Part shown: in pieces, positions 37,897-46,489 of the stretch | Layout: each line of letters begins with the position of its first letter | Numbering within the stretch: the first letter of the stretch is position 1 | NCBI RefSeq assembly: GCF_003856975.1 | Contig: NZ_CP033107.1 | Coordinates: 2,294,001 to 2,358,000 of the forward strand | Length of the DNA: 64,000 bases | Origin: Plantibacter sp. PA-3-X8 | Lineage (GTDB): Bacteria > Actinomycetota > Actinomycetes > Actinomycetales > Microbacteriaceae | Reading direction: 5' to 3' | The notes under the pieces: model-generated | What the model was told of the DNA's origin: nothing | The model's input: only the letters and a program-made list of their open reading frames with translations | The model's database searches: none | Program-made: the position numbers and the translations under genes

Positions 37897-38062
37897 CACT
37901 TCGACAGGCTCAGTGACCGGGGTCGGTGCTTCTCCGGTCCCTGAGCGCCCTTCCGGTCCCTGAGCGCCCTTTCGGTCCCTGAGCTTGTCGAAGGGCGCAC
38001 TTCGACAGGCTCAGTGACCGGGCAGGGAGGGCTCAGTGACCGGGGCTCAGCGACCGGGCAGG
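37897..38062. repeat. Cluster of interspersed palindromic repeats
   Basis: At least two inverted copies and one direct copy of a unit with core CTGAGC(C/T)TGTCGA, together with three partial GGTCCCTGAG units and degenerate copies near 38025-38060. Opposite copies at 37971-37996 and 37998-38022 can pair into a long hairpin between two convergent genes. The same unit recurs at 45363-45408 and 57433-57451. Confidence 0.8.
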
Positions 38063-38064
38063 TC

Positions 38065-39462
38065 CTACGCGAAGAGCGTCTCGCCGACCCAGCCGTCCTT
38101 GCTCGCGCCCGGCGGCACCGCGAAGATCGCCGACCCGACGTGCTTGATGTACTCGTTGAGCGCATCGGTGGCCAGCGCGCGCTGCACGTCGATGAACTGC
38201 TTCGGCGATCGCTGGTACGACATGAAGAACAGTCCGGCGTTCAACCGCCCGAGGTCGTCGTTGCCGTCGACGAAGTTGTATCCGCGTCGCAGGAGCTTCG
38301 TGCCCTTGAGCTGGGTCGGGTGCGCCAGGCGCACGTGCGAGTGCTTGTCGATGAGCGGCTGATCCGTTGCGCCGACCGCGTCGAAGTCGGGCTCAGTGAA
38401 CTCCTTACCGCCCGACAGCGGTGCGCCCTCGCCCTTGCTCCGACCGATGACGCGCTCCTGCTCCTGGAGCTGCGCGCGGTCCCAGGTCTCGATGATCATG
38501 CGGATCTTCCGGACCACGAGGTAGGAACCACCGCTCAGCCAGGCGGCGCTGTCTCCGTCCTGAACCCAGACCTGCTCCTCGACCGTCTTGGTCTCCTCGG
38601 ACTTGACGTTCGCGGTGCCGTCTTTGAAGCCGAACAGGTTGCGCGGGGTGACCTGGCTGGTGGAGGTCGAGGAGGTACGACCGAAGCCGAGCTGCGACCA
38701 GCGGATGGAGGCGCGTCCGAACGCGATGCGGCTCAGATTGCGGATCGCGTGCACGGCGACCTGCGGGTCGTCGGCGCACGCCTGGATGCAGAGGTCGCCG
38801 CCGGTGAGGCCCGCCTGGAGGTTGTCGCCCGTGAAGCGGGGGAGCTTCTCCAGCTCGGCCGGGCGCCGGTCGGCGATGCCGAACCGGTCCGTGCCGTCCT
38901 CGGCGGTGAAGAGCGTGGGTCCGAACCCGAAGGTGATCGTGAGCCCGCTGGCGGGCAGTCCGAGCGCTTCTCCGGTGTCGACCGGGGGAGCGAGCGGGGA
39001 GCCGTCGACGGCACCGCCGTCGGCGACCTCCTTCCCCTGCGTCATGCGTGCCGCGGCGACACTCCAGTCCTGGAGCAACTCGATGAGCTCCTCCCGGGTG
39101 GTCCCAGCCGACACGTCGTACGCGGCGAAGTGCAGGCGGTCCTGCGCCGGCGTCGTGATCCCGCTCTGGTGGGCCCCGTTGAACGGGTAGACCGTCGTGA
39201 CGCCCGCGGCACTCGCCGAGGCGCTGACGGCGGCGGTGATGGCCGCGGTCGCCCCGGCTCCGGCCGCCAGCCCTGCGGCGCCCGCTCCGGCGAGGCCGAA
39301 CAGCGCCCGGCGCGACAGCCCGCGCCGCGGGGCGTCGTTCGGTGGTGCGGACGCGGCGCTGGATTCAGGCGCGGTGGGCGTCGATCCTGCCTCGGGTCCA
39401 GGCGCGGTGGGCGTGGACCCTGCCTCGGTGGCAGGAGTCGTGGGGGGAGTGTGCTCGGTCAT
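38065..39462 (-). CDS. efeB: Dyp-type peroxidase EfeB (iron uptake)
   Basis: A 465-residue heme peroxidase exported by the Tat pathway. The N-terminal region has an unusual Pro/Thr/Gly repeat (EAGSTPTAPGP repeated) before the twin-arginine motif SRRALFGLAG at about 50. The DyP signature GxxDG appears as GFKDGTAN, and the proximal heme His is likely in DKHSHVRLAHP. It is part of the EfeUOB ferrous/heme iron system. It follows efeO by 113 nt, with a hairpin between. Confidence 0.93.
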   Translation of the reverse strand: MTEHTPPTTPATEAGSTPTAPGPEAGSTPTAPESSAASAPPNDAPRRGLSRRALFGLAGAGAAGLAAGAGATAAITAAVSASASAAGVTTVYPFNGAHQSGITTPAQDRLHFAAYDVSAGTTREELIELLQDWSVAAARMTQGKEVADGGAVDGSPLAPPVDTGEALGLPASGLTITFGFGPTLFTAEDGTDRFGIADRRPAELEKLPRFTGDNLQAGLTGGDLCIQACADDPQVAVHAIRNLSRIAFGRASIRWSQLGFGRTSSTSTSQVTPRNLFGFKDGTANVKSEETKTVEEQVWVQDGDSAAWLSGGSYLVVRKIRMIIETWDRAQLQEQERVIGRSKGEGAPLSGGKEFTEPDFDAVGATDQPLIDKHSHVRLAHPTQLKGTKLLRRGYNFVDGNDDLGRLNAGLFFMSYQRSPKQFIDVQRALATDALNEYIKHVGSAIFAVPPGASKDGWVGETLFA

Positions 39463-39500
39463 CGGACCTCATGCTATTCAGGGATGGCTGGAAGGCCGCA

Positions 39501-39549
39501 GGGCCGGAACCCCCAGAATGCTCTGAGCGGTTCCGGCCCGGCGCGCCGC
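39501..39549 (-). terminator. Hairpin between efeO and efeB
   Basis: 11-bp stem GGGCCGGAACC with complement, 27-nt loop, in the efeO-efeB gap on the transcribed strand. It may lower efeB expression relative to efeU and efeO, or act as an RNA processing site. Confidence 0.5.
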
Positions 39550-39575
39550 GGAGGCGGCGGTGGATCCGTTCGGTG

Positions 39576-40787
39576 CTACTCGGCGACGCCGAGCACCGTG
39601 TGGGTGAGCTGCGACAGCGGCTCGGCGAGGGCGTTCACCTGGTCGGAGAGCTCCTTGCGCTGCTCCTCGGTGACGGTGTCGTAGCTCACGAAGCCGCTGT
39701 CGAGGCTGCCGTACTTCGCGAGCAGGTCCTGCAGCGCCGTGAACTCGGTCTCGATCTGGCCGACGAGCTTCGTGCCCGCGTCACCCTTGCTCGCGGCGAT
39801 GTCCTTGACGTTGCCGAACGCGACCTCGGCTCCCTGCACGTTGGCCGCGAAGTCGTAGAGGTCGGTGTGGGACCACCAGTCCTCCTCGCCGGAGATCTTG
39901 CCGACGGCGACCTCGTCGAGGAGACCGATGGCACCGTTCGAGATGTCGCCGAGGCTCACGGTGAAGTCCTTCTCGGAGACGAGGTCGAACAGCTGCTGCA
40001 CGTCGTCGACGAGTCCGGTGGCGAACTGCTGACGCTGTTCCGGCGTCGACGGCGTCCAGTCCGTCAGCGCGCTCGTGCCGTCGGAGTTCAGCGCGTCGGC
40101 TGCCGGCGGCCAGAGGTCCTTCTCGATCCGGTGGAAGCCGGTCCAGTCGAGTCCTTCAGCCACGGCGTCGACCTCGCGGTAGTCGATCTTCGGGTCGAGG
40201 TCGCCGAACGCCTCGGCCGTCGGTTCGATGCGTTCGTACGAGACGCGCGTCGTCGCGAAGAGCTGACGGGCGGTCTCATCGTCGCCGGCGGCGTACGCGT
40301 CGGTGAAGGCCTTCACCTGCGGCACGAGTTCGGCCACCTGCGACTTGATGTACGCGACGTAGTTCGTCACGGCCTGGTCGGTGAGCGCCTGCTCGTCCTT
40401 CGAGACGGCCGCGTTCTCACCGGTGACGGTGAACTCGGCGAGGCCGACGGGAGCCCCGACGAGCTGGAACTTGCAGGCCGTGTAGTACGTGCCGGGGTTC
40501 AGCTGAGCGACGTAGGACACCGTCTGGCCCGGCGTCACGTTCTCCTTCTCGCCGACGATGCGCAGCTTGTCCGAGGCGAGGATCTCGAACTCGTTGACGT
40601 CGGTGCCGTTGTTGGTGATCGAGAACGTCACGGCACCGGCCGTCGCCTTCGCGACGGACACCGAGCACGAGTCGTCGGTGATGGCGACGGTGAGTGCGTC
40701 GCTTCCCGTCTTGTTCGGGACGCATCCCGTGAGGGCGAGGGCGAGGACGCCCGCGCCGGCGAGGCCGGCGATGATGCGGTGCTGCAT
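39576..40787 (-). CDS. efeO: Iron uptake lipoprotein EfeO (cupredoxin and M75 domains)
   Basis: A 403-residue extracytoplasmic protein. Lipobox LTGC (Cys22); cupredoxin-like N-terminal domain (about 30-125) with ITDDSCSVS and GTYYTACKF; then the imelysin-like M75 domain with the conserved HxxE site in WTGFHRIEKDLW. EfeO is thought to gather iron for the EfeU permease. It lies 54 nt after efeU. Confidence 0.95.
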   Translation of the reverse strand: MQHRIIAGLAGAGVLALALTGCVPNKTGSDALTVAITDDSCSVSVAKATAGAVTFSITNNGTDVNEFEILASDKLRIVGEKENVTPGQTVSYVAQLNPGTYYTACKFQLVGAPVGLAEFTVTGENAAVSKDEQALTDQAVTNYVAYIKSQVAELVPQVKAFTDAYAAGDDETARQLFATTRVSYERIEPTAEAFGDLDPKIDYREVDAVAEGLDWTGFHRIEKDLWPPAADALNSDGTSALTDWTPSTPEQRQQFATGLVDDVQQLFDLVSEKDFTVSLGDISNGAIGLLDEVAVGKISGEEDWWSHTDLYDFAANVQGAEVAFGNVKDIAASKGDAGTKLVGQIETEFTALQDLLAKYGSLDSGFVSYDTVTEEQRKELSDQVNALAEPLSQLTHTVLGVAE

Positions 40788-40841
40788 GGAGACTCCTGTC
40801 GGAAGGTGCTGGTGCTTGGTTCGTGGTGGGGCGGGGACCGG

Positions 40842-41690
40842 TCAGGCGTTCGTCGTGACCGGTTTCGTGACCGAGGTCGGGCGCCGACGGCCGAGACCCG
40901 AGACCCGGATGAAGCAGACGAGCGTGACGATCAGGTACAGCAGCCACGCACCGAACTGCGCCCAGGTCGGGGCAGGGGTGAAGTTGAAGAGTCCGCCGAG
41001 GACGGTGCCGTACCAGCTCGTCGGAGGGATGATCGCGCTCAGGTTGAACGCGGCCTGCCCCCAGCCGGGGATGACGCCCGCTTCCTGGAGGTCGCCGACG
41101 CCGTAGGCGAGGACGCCGGCAGCCACGACGACGAGGAAGAGCCCCGTCCACGTGAAGAAGGTGCCGAGGTTGATCCGGACGAATCCGCGGTAGATGAGAT
41201 ACGCGATGACGACGGAGGTGAGGATGCCGAGGAGCGCGCCGATCGAGCCGACGACGGCGCTCTCACCGGAGTTGACGCTCGCCCAGATGAAGAGGGCGGT
41301 CTCGATGCCCTCGCGGCCGACGCTGATGAAGCCGAGGACGACGATGCCGATCGCCGATCCGGCGACGGCGGCGTCGAGTCGTGACTCGAGGTCGTGCTTG
41401 AGCTCTCGGGCGTTGCGCCCCATCCAGAAGATCATCCAGGTGACGAGCCCGACGGCCAGGATGGAGAGTCCGCCGCCGAGGATCTCCTGCGCCTGGAAGC
41501 TCAGCCCGTACGGTCCCCAGGTGAGGATGGCACCGACACCGAGCGAGACGACGATCGCGACGGCGACGCCGAGCCACAACCGGGGGAGGACGTCGCGGCG
41601 GCCGAGCTTGTTCAGGTAGGCGACGAGGATGCCGACGATGAGGCCTGCTTCGAGGCCTTCGCGGAGGCCGATGAGGTAGTTCGCGAGCAC
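40842..41690 (-). CDS. efeU: Iron permease EfeU (FTR1 family)
   Basis: Seven-helix membrane permease of 282 residues. The paired iron-binding REGLE-type motifs are REGLEAGLI near the N-terminus and REGIETALF in helix 4. GTG start; no strong ribosome binding site. It heads efeU-efeO-efeB, and an IdeR/DtxR-type box lies about 130 nt upstream, implying repression by iron. Length and topology match the family. Confidence 0.94.
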   Translation of the reverse strand: MLANYLIGLREGLEAGLIVGILVAYLNKLGRRDVLPRLWLGVAVAIVVSLGVGAILTWGPYGLSFQAQEILGGGLSILAVGLVTWMIFWMGRNARELKHDLESRLDAAVAGSAIGIVVLGFISVGREGIETALFIWASVNSGESAVVGSIGALLGILTSVVIAYLIYRGFVRINLGTFFTWTGLFLVVVAAGVLAYGVGDLQEAGVIPGWGQAAFNLSAIIPPTSWYGTVLGGLFNFTPAPTWAQFGAWLLYLIVTLVCFIRVSGLGRRRPTSVTKPVTTNA

Positions 41691-41821
41691 GTGACCGGAC
41701 TTTCGGGCGTCGAGCAGGCGGTCGCCCGGGGGAGGCCGTCGTCTGCGGGGTGGGGATGCATCCGAGGGCGCGCCGGGCGGGGACCGTGGTCCGGGCGGGG
41801 CGCTGCGACTTCGGAACGCGG

Positions 41822-41840
41822 TTGGGTAAGGCTAACCTTA
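41822..41840. promoter_or_regulatory. IdeR/DtxR-type iron box
   Basis: TTGGGTAAGGCTAACCTTA matches the well-known DtxR/IdeR 19-bp palindrome (TTAGGTTAGGCTAACCTAA) at 16 of 19 positions, including the central AGGCTAACCT. It lies between efeU and the divergent membrane protein, so it should repress efeUOB when iron is ample. The consensus is from memory. Confidence 0.85.
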
Positions 41841-41881
41841 TCCGACGTCGACCATAGCGCCTGATGCTGAGGCTGTCCAGA

Positions 41882-41887
41882 TACAAT
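41882..41887 (+). promoter_or_regulatory. -10 element, leaderless membrane-protein gene
   Basis: TACAAT, 5 of 6 match to TATAAT, with exactly 6 nt before the ATG at 41894. Its -35 region would fall close to the iron box. Confidence 0.55.
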
Positions 41888-41893
41888 CGGCGG

Positions 41894-42427
41894 ATGACCG
41901 ATCCGGCCCCCGACCCCAGCCTCCCAGACGGCCGCACGGTCGGCGACGACCGCTGGTTCCCGCCGACACCGCCGCAGCAGGACGCACCGCACGAGCAGTC
42001 CACGGCGTCGCGGGTGATCGGGATCGTCCTCGCGTTCCTCGTCGGTCTGGCGTACGGCGCCATCGGCACGGTCGCGCACGCCTGGGCGCCCTCCGTACTC
42101 GGTGTCGCCCTCCCGGTCGGACTGGTGCTCGGGATCCTCGGCGTGGCCATGCTCCTGGTCGGACTCCGCATCGTCCTGGGGGACCGGCTCGCAGCGTCGG
42201 CAGCGGCCCTCGGGGTCATCCTCATGATCGGGATCCTGCTGCTCGAGAGCACCGGCGGCTCCGTCCTCATCCCGCAGGGCGTCTCGGGCCTCGTCTGGAC
42301 CATCGCGCCCGGTCTCATCGCCGTCCTCGTCGTCGCGTGGCCGAAGCTCCCGGAGCGCGCCCGCACGCGCGACGACCGTCCCGCGGGACCGGCGCCCGAA
42401 CCGTTCCCCGTCTCGCCGCAGGCGTAG
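41894..42427 (+). CDS. Four-helix membrane protein of unknown function
   Basis: A 177-residue protein: soluble Pro/Asp-rich N-terminus (about 1-40), four hydrophobic helices (about 42-150), and a Pro/Arg tail. Helix sequences include IGIVLAFLVGLAYGAIGTVA and SVLGVALPVGLVLGILGVAM. ATG chosen from the leaderless promoter TACAAT 6 nt upstream. Small proteins of this type are common in actinobacteria next to ferredoxin genes; I know no function. Confidence 0.75.
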   Translation: MTDPAPDPSLPDGRTVGDDRWFPPTPPQQDAPHEQSTASRVIGIVLAFLVGLAYGAIGTVAHAWAPSVLGVALPVGLVLGILGVAMLLVGLRIVLGDRLAASAAALGVILMIGILLLESTGGSVLIPQGVSGLVWTIAPGLIAVLVVAWPKLPERARTRDDRPAGPAPEPFPVSPQA

Positions 42428-42466
42428 ACTGGACAACTCAGTGCTCGTGAAGGGAGCCACCCGCCC

Positions 42467-42790
42467 GTGACCTACGTGATCGCCCTGCCGTGCGTCGATG
42501 TGAAGGACCGCGCCTGCATCGACGAATGCCCCGTCGACTGCATCTACGAGGGTGAACGGTCGCTCTACATCCACCCCGACGAATGCGTCGACTGCGGTGC
42601 GTGCGAGCCGGTCTGCCCGGTGGAGGCCATCTACTACGAGGACGACCTTCCCGAGGAGTGGGCGGACTACTACAAGGCCAATGTCGAGTTCTTCGACGAG
42701 ATCGGTTCCCCGGGTGGGGCCGCGAAGGTCGGCGTGATCCCCTCGGACCACCCGCTCATCGCCGCGCTGCCGCCACAAGCCCACGAGTAG
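42467..42790 (+). CDS. fdxA: Ferredoxin (7Fe/4Fe type)
   Basis: A 107-residue electron carrier, beginning [24 protein letters not shown] with nine cysteines: C9, then CxxxCP in the N-terminal cluster and [12 protein letters not shown] in the second cluster. The pattern fits a 3Fe-4S plus 4Fe-4S ferredoxin of the actinobacterial FdxA type. GTG start with GGGAG upstream, TAGACT -10 about 37 nt upstream. It is 4 nt before dapC, the arrangement known from mycobacteria. Confidence 0.93.
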   Translation: MTYVIALPCVDVKDRACIDECPVDCIYEGERSLYIHPDECVDCGACEPVCPVEAIYYEDDLPEEWADYYKANVEFFDEIGSPGGAAKVGVIPSDHPLIAALPPQAHE

Positions 42791-42794
42791 TCGC

Positions 42795-43916
42795 GTGGCA
42801 CTGCAGCCGCTGCCCGACTACCCCTGGGACCTCATGGTCCCGTATGCGGAGCAGGCCCGTCGCCACCCCGACGGCATCGTCGACCTCTCGATCGGTTCGC
42901 CGGTCGATCCGACTCCCGGCCTCATCCGGGATGCGCTCCGGGCGTCCACGGACGCACATGCGTACCCGACCACGATCGGGACGCCCGAACTCCGGCAGGC
43001 GATCGTCGACTGGTTCGCGCGCCGTCGTGGTGTCGAGGGGCTCAGTCTCGACGCCGTCCTCCCGACGATCGGCTCGAAGGAACTCGTCGCGCTGCTCGCC
43101 TTCCTCCTCGGCCTGGGCGCCGGCGACACCGTGGTCCACCCGGTGGCCGCCTATCCGACGTACGCGGTCGGCGCGGCGATCGCGGGAGCCGAGGCGTTCG
43201 CCTCCGACGATCCGTCCGAATGGCCGGAGAGCACCCGGCTGGTCTGGCTGAATTCCCCCGGCAACCCCGACGGTCGTGTCCTGTCGGTCGACGAGCTGCG
43301 CGCAGCCCGAGCCAGAGCCCGCGAACTCGGCGCCGTCCTCGTGGGCGATGAATGCTACGCGGAACTCGGCTGGGAGGGGGAGTGGTCCGACACCCCGACC
43401 CCGTCCGTGCTCGATCCCCGCGTGACCGACGGCGACACCGAGGGTGTCCTCGCGATCTACTCCCTGAGCAAGCAGTCCAACCTGGCCGGATACCGTGCCG
43501 CGTTCCTCGCGGGCGACGAGCGCCTGGTGCGTCGGCTGGTCACCGTCCGGAAGCACGCGGGTCTCATGCTGCCGGCCCCGCTGCAGGCCGCCATGGTCGC
43601 GGCGCTCGGCGACGACGCCCACGTGGCGGAGCAGAAGGCCCGCTACCGCGCCCGACGCGAGGTGCTGCTCCCGGCCGTCCGTGAGGCCGGGTTCCGGGTC
43701 GACCGCAGCGAGGCGGGACTGTACCTGTGGATCACCGAAGGCCAGGACGCCTGGGTGAGTATCGACCGCCTGGCGTCGATCGGTGTCCTGGCGGGTCCAG
43801 GGGTGTTCTACGGCGAGGCCGGACCGCAACACGTGCGGCTCTCCCTGACCGCCACCGACGAGCGCATCGCGGCCGCCGCGGCCCGACTTCGGGGACTCCG
43901 CCCGATTTCGGGGTGA
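42795..43916 (+). CDS. dapC: Succinyldiaminopimelate transaminase
   Basis: PLP enzyme of fold type I, 373 residues, which aminates N-succinyl-2-amino-6-oxopimelate in the succinylase route to diaminopimelate and lysine. PLP lysine in YSLSKQSNLAGYR (K226), substrate arginine region QHVRLSLT near the C-terminus, LNSPGNPDGRVL in the middle. GTG start 4 nt after fdxA. Homologues next to ferredoxin are annotated DapC in actinobacteria; dapD and dapE, the flanking steps, are 1.5 kb further on. Confidence 0.9.
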   Translation: MALQPLPDYPWDLMVPYAEQARRHPDGIVDLSIGSPVDPTPGLIRDALRASTDAHAYPTTIGTPELRQAIVDWFARRRGVEGLSLDAVLPTIGSKELVALLAFLLGLGAGDTVVHPVAAYPTYAVGAAIAGAEAFASDDPSEWPESTRLVWLNSPGNPDGRVLSVDELRAARARARELGAVLVGDECYAELGWEGEWSDTPTPSVLDPRVTDGDTEGVLAIYSLSKQSNLAGYRAAFLAGDERLVRRLVTVRKHAGLMLPAPLQAAMVAALGDDAHVAEQKARYRARREVLLPAVREAGFRVDRSEAGLYLWITEGQDAWVSIDRLASIGVLAGPGVFYGEAGPQHVRLSLTATDERIAAAAARLRGLRPISG

Positions 43917-43972
43917 ACTCCAAGGAAGTCGCCGGATCACTGTGGGAAACAGCAGTAGGGTCCGAAGCCGAT

Positions 43973-43978
43973 TAGGCT
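43973..43978 (+). promoter_or_regulatory. -10 element of gltA
   Basis: TAGGCT, about 69 nt before the gltA start; the leader contains GGAG 5 nt before the GTG. Confidence 0.35.
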
Positions 43979-44047
43979 GTATGTGACACGCCGTCGTATC
44001 GGAGGGCGATGTCGAGTCCCTATCGCACAAAGATATGAGGAGGCGCC

Positions 44048-45355
44048 GTGGGCGACGTCGAGAAACAGGCTTCCACCGAGACGCAGCAGGTCACCCTGAA
44101 CTACCCCGGCGGAACGGCCGAATTCCCGATCCACCAGTCAGCCCAGGGCGCGTCGAGTATCGACATCTCCTCGCTCACGCGGCAGACCGGCCTGACCACG
44201 CTCGACTACGGGTTCGTCAACACAGCGGCGACCAAGTCGGCGATCACGTACATCGACGGCGACCAGGGCATCCTGCGCTACCGCGGCTACCCGATCGAGC
44301 AGCTCGCCAAGCAGTCGACCTTCCTCGAGGTCGCCTGGCTGCTCATCCACGGTGAACTCCCGACGACCGACGAACTCGGCGGATTCGACGAGAAGATCCG
44401 GCGCCACACGCTCCTCCACGAGGACCTCAAGCGGTTCTTCTCGGCGCTCCCGCACACGGCGCACCCGATGGCTGTCCTGTCGAGCGCCCTGCAGGCCATG
44501 TCGACCTACTACGAGTCGGACGCCAATCCGCACGATCCCGACCACGTCGAGCTCACGACGGTCCGCATGCTCGCAAAGCTCCCGGTGATCGCCGCCTACG
44601 CGCACAAGAAGTCGGTCGGGCAGGCGTTCCTCTACCCCGACAACTCGCTGAGCTTCGTCGACAACTTCCTCAAGCTGAACTTCGGCAACCTCGCCGAGCC
44701 GTACGAGATCGATCCCGTCCTGTCGAAGGCGCTCGACCTCCTGCTCATCCTGCACGAGGACCACGAGCAGAACGCCTCGACCTCCACGGTCCGCCTCGTC
44801 GGCTCCACCGGAGCGAACCTCTACGCCTCCGTGTCCGCCGGTATCAACGCCCTGTCGGGTCCGCTGCACGGTGGCGCGAACGAAGCTGTCCTGCAGATGC
44901 TCGGCCGGATCCAGGAGTCCGGCGAGGGCGTGCAGCGCTTCGTCGACCGCGTGAAGAACAAAGAAGACGGCGTGAAGCTCATGGGCTTCGGGCACCGCGT
45001 CTACAAGAACTACGACCCGCGCGCCAAGCTCGTCAAGGAGAGCGCCGGCGAGGTGCTCCGGGCGCTCGGCATCAACGACCCGCTGCTCGACCTGGCTCAG
45101 GAGCTCGAGCAGATCGCCCTGGAGGACGACTACTTCAAGGAGCGCAAGCTCTACCCGAACGTCGACTTCTACACCGGCGTCATCTACAAGGCGATGGGCT
45201 TCCCGACGCGGATGTTCACGGTGCTCTTCGCCATCGGACGCCTGCCCGGGTGGATCGCCCACTGGCGTGAGATGAACCTCGACCCGCAGACCAAGATCGG
45301 GCGCCCGCAGCAGCTGTACACGGGTTCGCCCGAGCGTCCCTTCCCGACGCGCTAA
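44048..45355 (+). CDS. gltA: Citrate synthase
   Basis: TCA-cycle entry enzyme of 435 residues, which condenses oxaloacetate and acetyl-CoA. Catalytic histidines lie in LSGPLHGGANEAV and GFGHRVYKNYDPRA, and the catalytic Asp in NVDFYTGVIY. The N-terminal beta strands (LNYPGGTAEFPI) indicate the hexameric type II form seen in actinobacteria and enterics. GTG start with GGAG upstream. It is the only TCA enzyme in the window. Confidence 0.97.
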   Translation: MGDVEKQASTETQQVTLNYPGGTAEFPIHQSAQGASSIDISSLTRQTGLTTLDYGFVNTAATKSAITYIDGDQGILRYRGYPIEQLAKQSTFLEVAWLLIHGELPTTDELGGFDEKIRRHTLLHEDLKRFFSALPHTAHPMAVLSSALQAMSTYYESDANPHDPDHVELTTVRMLAKLPVIAAYAHKKSVGQAFLYPDNSLSFVDNFLKLNFGNLAEPYEIDPVLSKALDLLLILHEDHEQNASTSTVRLVGSTGANLYASVSAGINALSGPLHGGANEAVLQMLGRIQESGEGVQRFVDRVKNKEDGVKLMGFGHRVYKNYDPRAKLVKESAGEVLRALGINDPLLDLAQELEQIALEDDYFKERKLYPNVDFYTGVIYKAMGFPTRMFTVLFAIGRLPGWIAHWREMNLDPQTKIGRPQQLYTGSPERPFPTR

Positions 45356-45362
45356 TCCTGTC

Positions 45363-45408
45363 GGTTCCTGAGCCTGTCGAAGGGCGGTTCCTGAGCCTGT
45401 CGAAGGGC
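45363..45408. repeat. Two direct copies of the interspersed repeat
   Basis: Two perfect 23-bp copies in tandem with core CTGAGCCTGTCGA, directly before the terminator hairpin. Same family as the cluster at 37897-38062. Confidence 0.85.
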
Positions 45409-45437
45409 GGCCCCGCATCCACCTCGGATGCGGGGCC
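45409..45437. terminator. Hairpin between gltA and dapD
   Basis: Perfect 12-bp stem GGCCCCGCATCC with complement and loop ACCTC, between converging genes. It lies 24 nt before the end of dapD. Confidence 0.8.
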
Positions 45438-45460
45438 GTTCTGCGTCCCGGGAGGCCGGG

Positions 45461-46438
45461 TCAGGCGTGCAGTGCCGCGTTCAGCTCGACGCCCGAGCCC
45501 GAGCGGGGGAGCACCTCGACGGCACCGGTGAGTGAGTTCCGACGGAACAGGAGGTTCGGGACACCCGACAGCTCGACCGCCTTGACCGTGCGCGGCGCGC
45601 CTTCGGCCGTGGCCGCAGCACCCGCGAGGACGACCTTGGTGCCCGCAGTCACGTAGAGACCCGCCTCGACCACCGAGTCGTCGCCGATCGAGATGCCGAT
45701 GCCGGAGTTGGCGCCGAGGAGGGCGCGCTGACCGATCGCCACCCGCTGCGTCCCGCCGCCGGAGAGCGTCCCCATGATCGACGCACCACCCCCGATGTCG
45801 CTGCCGTCACCGACGACGACGCCCTGCGAGATGCGTCCTTCGACCATCGATGCGCCGAGGGTCCCGGCGTTGAAGTTGACGAAGCCCTCGTGCATGACGG
45901 TGGTGCCCGGTGCCAGGTGGGCGCCGAGCCGGACGCGCGAGGCGTCGGCGATCCGGACCTTGTCGGGCGTCACGTAGTCGAGGAGTCTCGGGAACTTGTC
46001 GATGCCGGTCGCGTGGATGCCGGCGCGGAGGAGCGACGGTCGGAGGCGGTCGAAGTCCGCGGGGTGGACGGGGCCGGCGTTGGTCCAGACGACGATGGGG
46101 AGGTGCGCGAAGACACCGTCGAGCGAGATCGTGTTCGGCTGGACGAGCAGGTGGCTGAGCAGGTGCAGCCGCAGGTAGGCGTCCGGGGTGCTCTGCGGAG
46201 CGGCCTGCAGCTCGATCTCGACCGTGACGATGTCGATGCGGACGGCCCGGCGCTCGTCGTCGGTCGCGAGGGCCTCGAGGTCTGCGGGGGCGATCCAGCG
46301 GTCGCGGCCCTCGGGGATCCGTCCGAGCGAGGGCTCGGGGAACCAGGTGTCGAGCACGGTGCCGTCGGCGGCGATGGTCGCGAGGCCGGAGCCCCAGGCG
46401 TGAGTCGGAACAGGGGTCTCGGCAGGCGCAGCGGTCAT
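45461..46438 (-). CDS. dapD: Tetrahydrodipicolinate N-succinyltransferase
   Basis: A 325-residue acyltransferase that adds succinyl-CoA to tetrahydrodipicolinate, the first step of the succinylase branch. The N-terminal alpha/beta part is followed by a left-handed beta-helix with hexapeptide repeats ([20 protein letters not shown], then [20 protein letters not shown] and [20 protein letters not shown]). It is the actinobacterial DapD type. TACCCT ends 6 nt before the ATG, so leaderless. Divergent from dapE with only 51 bp between. Confidence 0.94.
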   Translation of the reverse strand: MTAAPAETPVPTHAWGSGLATIAADGTVLDTWFPEPSLGRIPEGRDRWIAPADLEALATDDERRAVRIDIVTVEIELQAAPQSTPDAYLRLHLLSHLLVQPNTISLDGVFAHLPIVVWTNAGPVHPADFDRLRPSLLRAGIHATGIDKFPRLLDYVTPDKVRIADASRVRLGAHLAPGTTVMHEGFVNFNAGTLGASMVEGRISQGVVVGDGSDIGGGASIMGTLSGGGTQRVAIGQRALLGANSGIGISIGDDSVVEAGLYVTAGTKVVLAGAAATAEGAPRTVKAVELSGVPNLLFRRNSLTGAVEVLPRSGSGVELNAALHA

Positions 46439-46444
46439 GGCTCC

Positions 46445-46450
46445 AGGGTA
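46445..46450 (-). promoter_or_regulatory. -10 element of dapD (leaderless)
   Basis: TACCCT on the minus strand, 6 nt before the ATG. It shares a 51-bp space with the dapE promoter. Confidence 0.55.
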
Positions 46451-46477
46451 CCGGCCAACACTCAGGTCGACGGCCAA

Positions 46478-46483
46478 TACACT
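46478..46483 (+). promoter_or_regulatory. -10 element of dapE (leaderless)
   Basis: TACACT, 6 nt before the ATG at 46490, pointing away from dapD. Confidence 0.55.
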
Positions 46484-46489
46484 GGTGCC

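Noticed and set aside
39342..39460. GC-rich tandem repeat suspected to be a regulatory array
   Set aside because: It is the coding repeat of the Pro/Thr/Gly linker at the EfeB N-terminus.
38014..39684. Long open frame antisense to efeB
   Set aside because: efeB motifs and Tat signal are clear on the minus strand.
43917..44047. Possible small gene before gltA
   Set aside because: Only a -10 candidate and leader; the short frames have no ribosome binding site.
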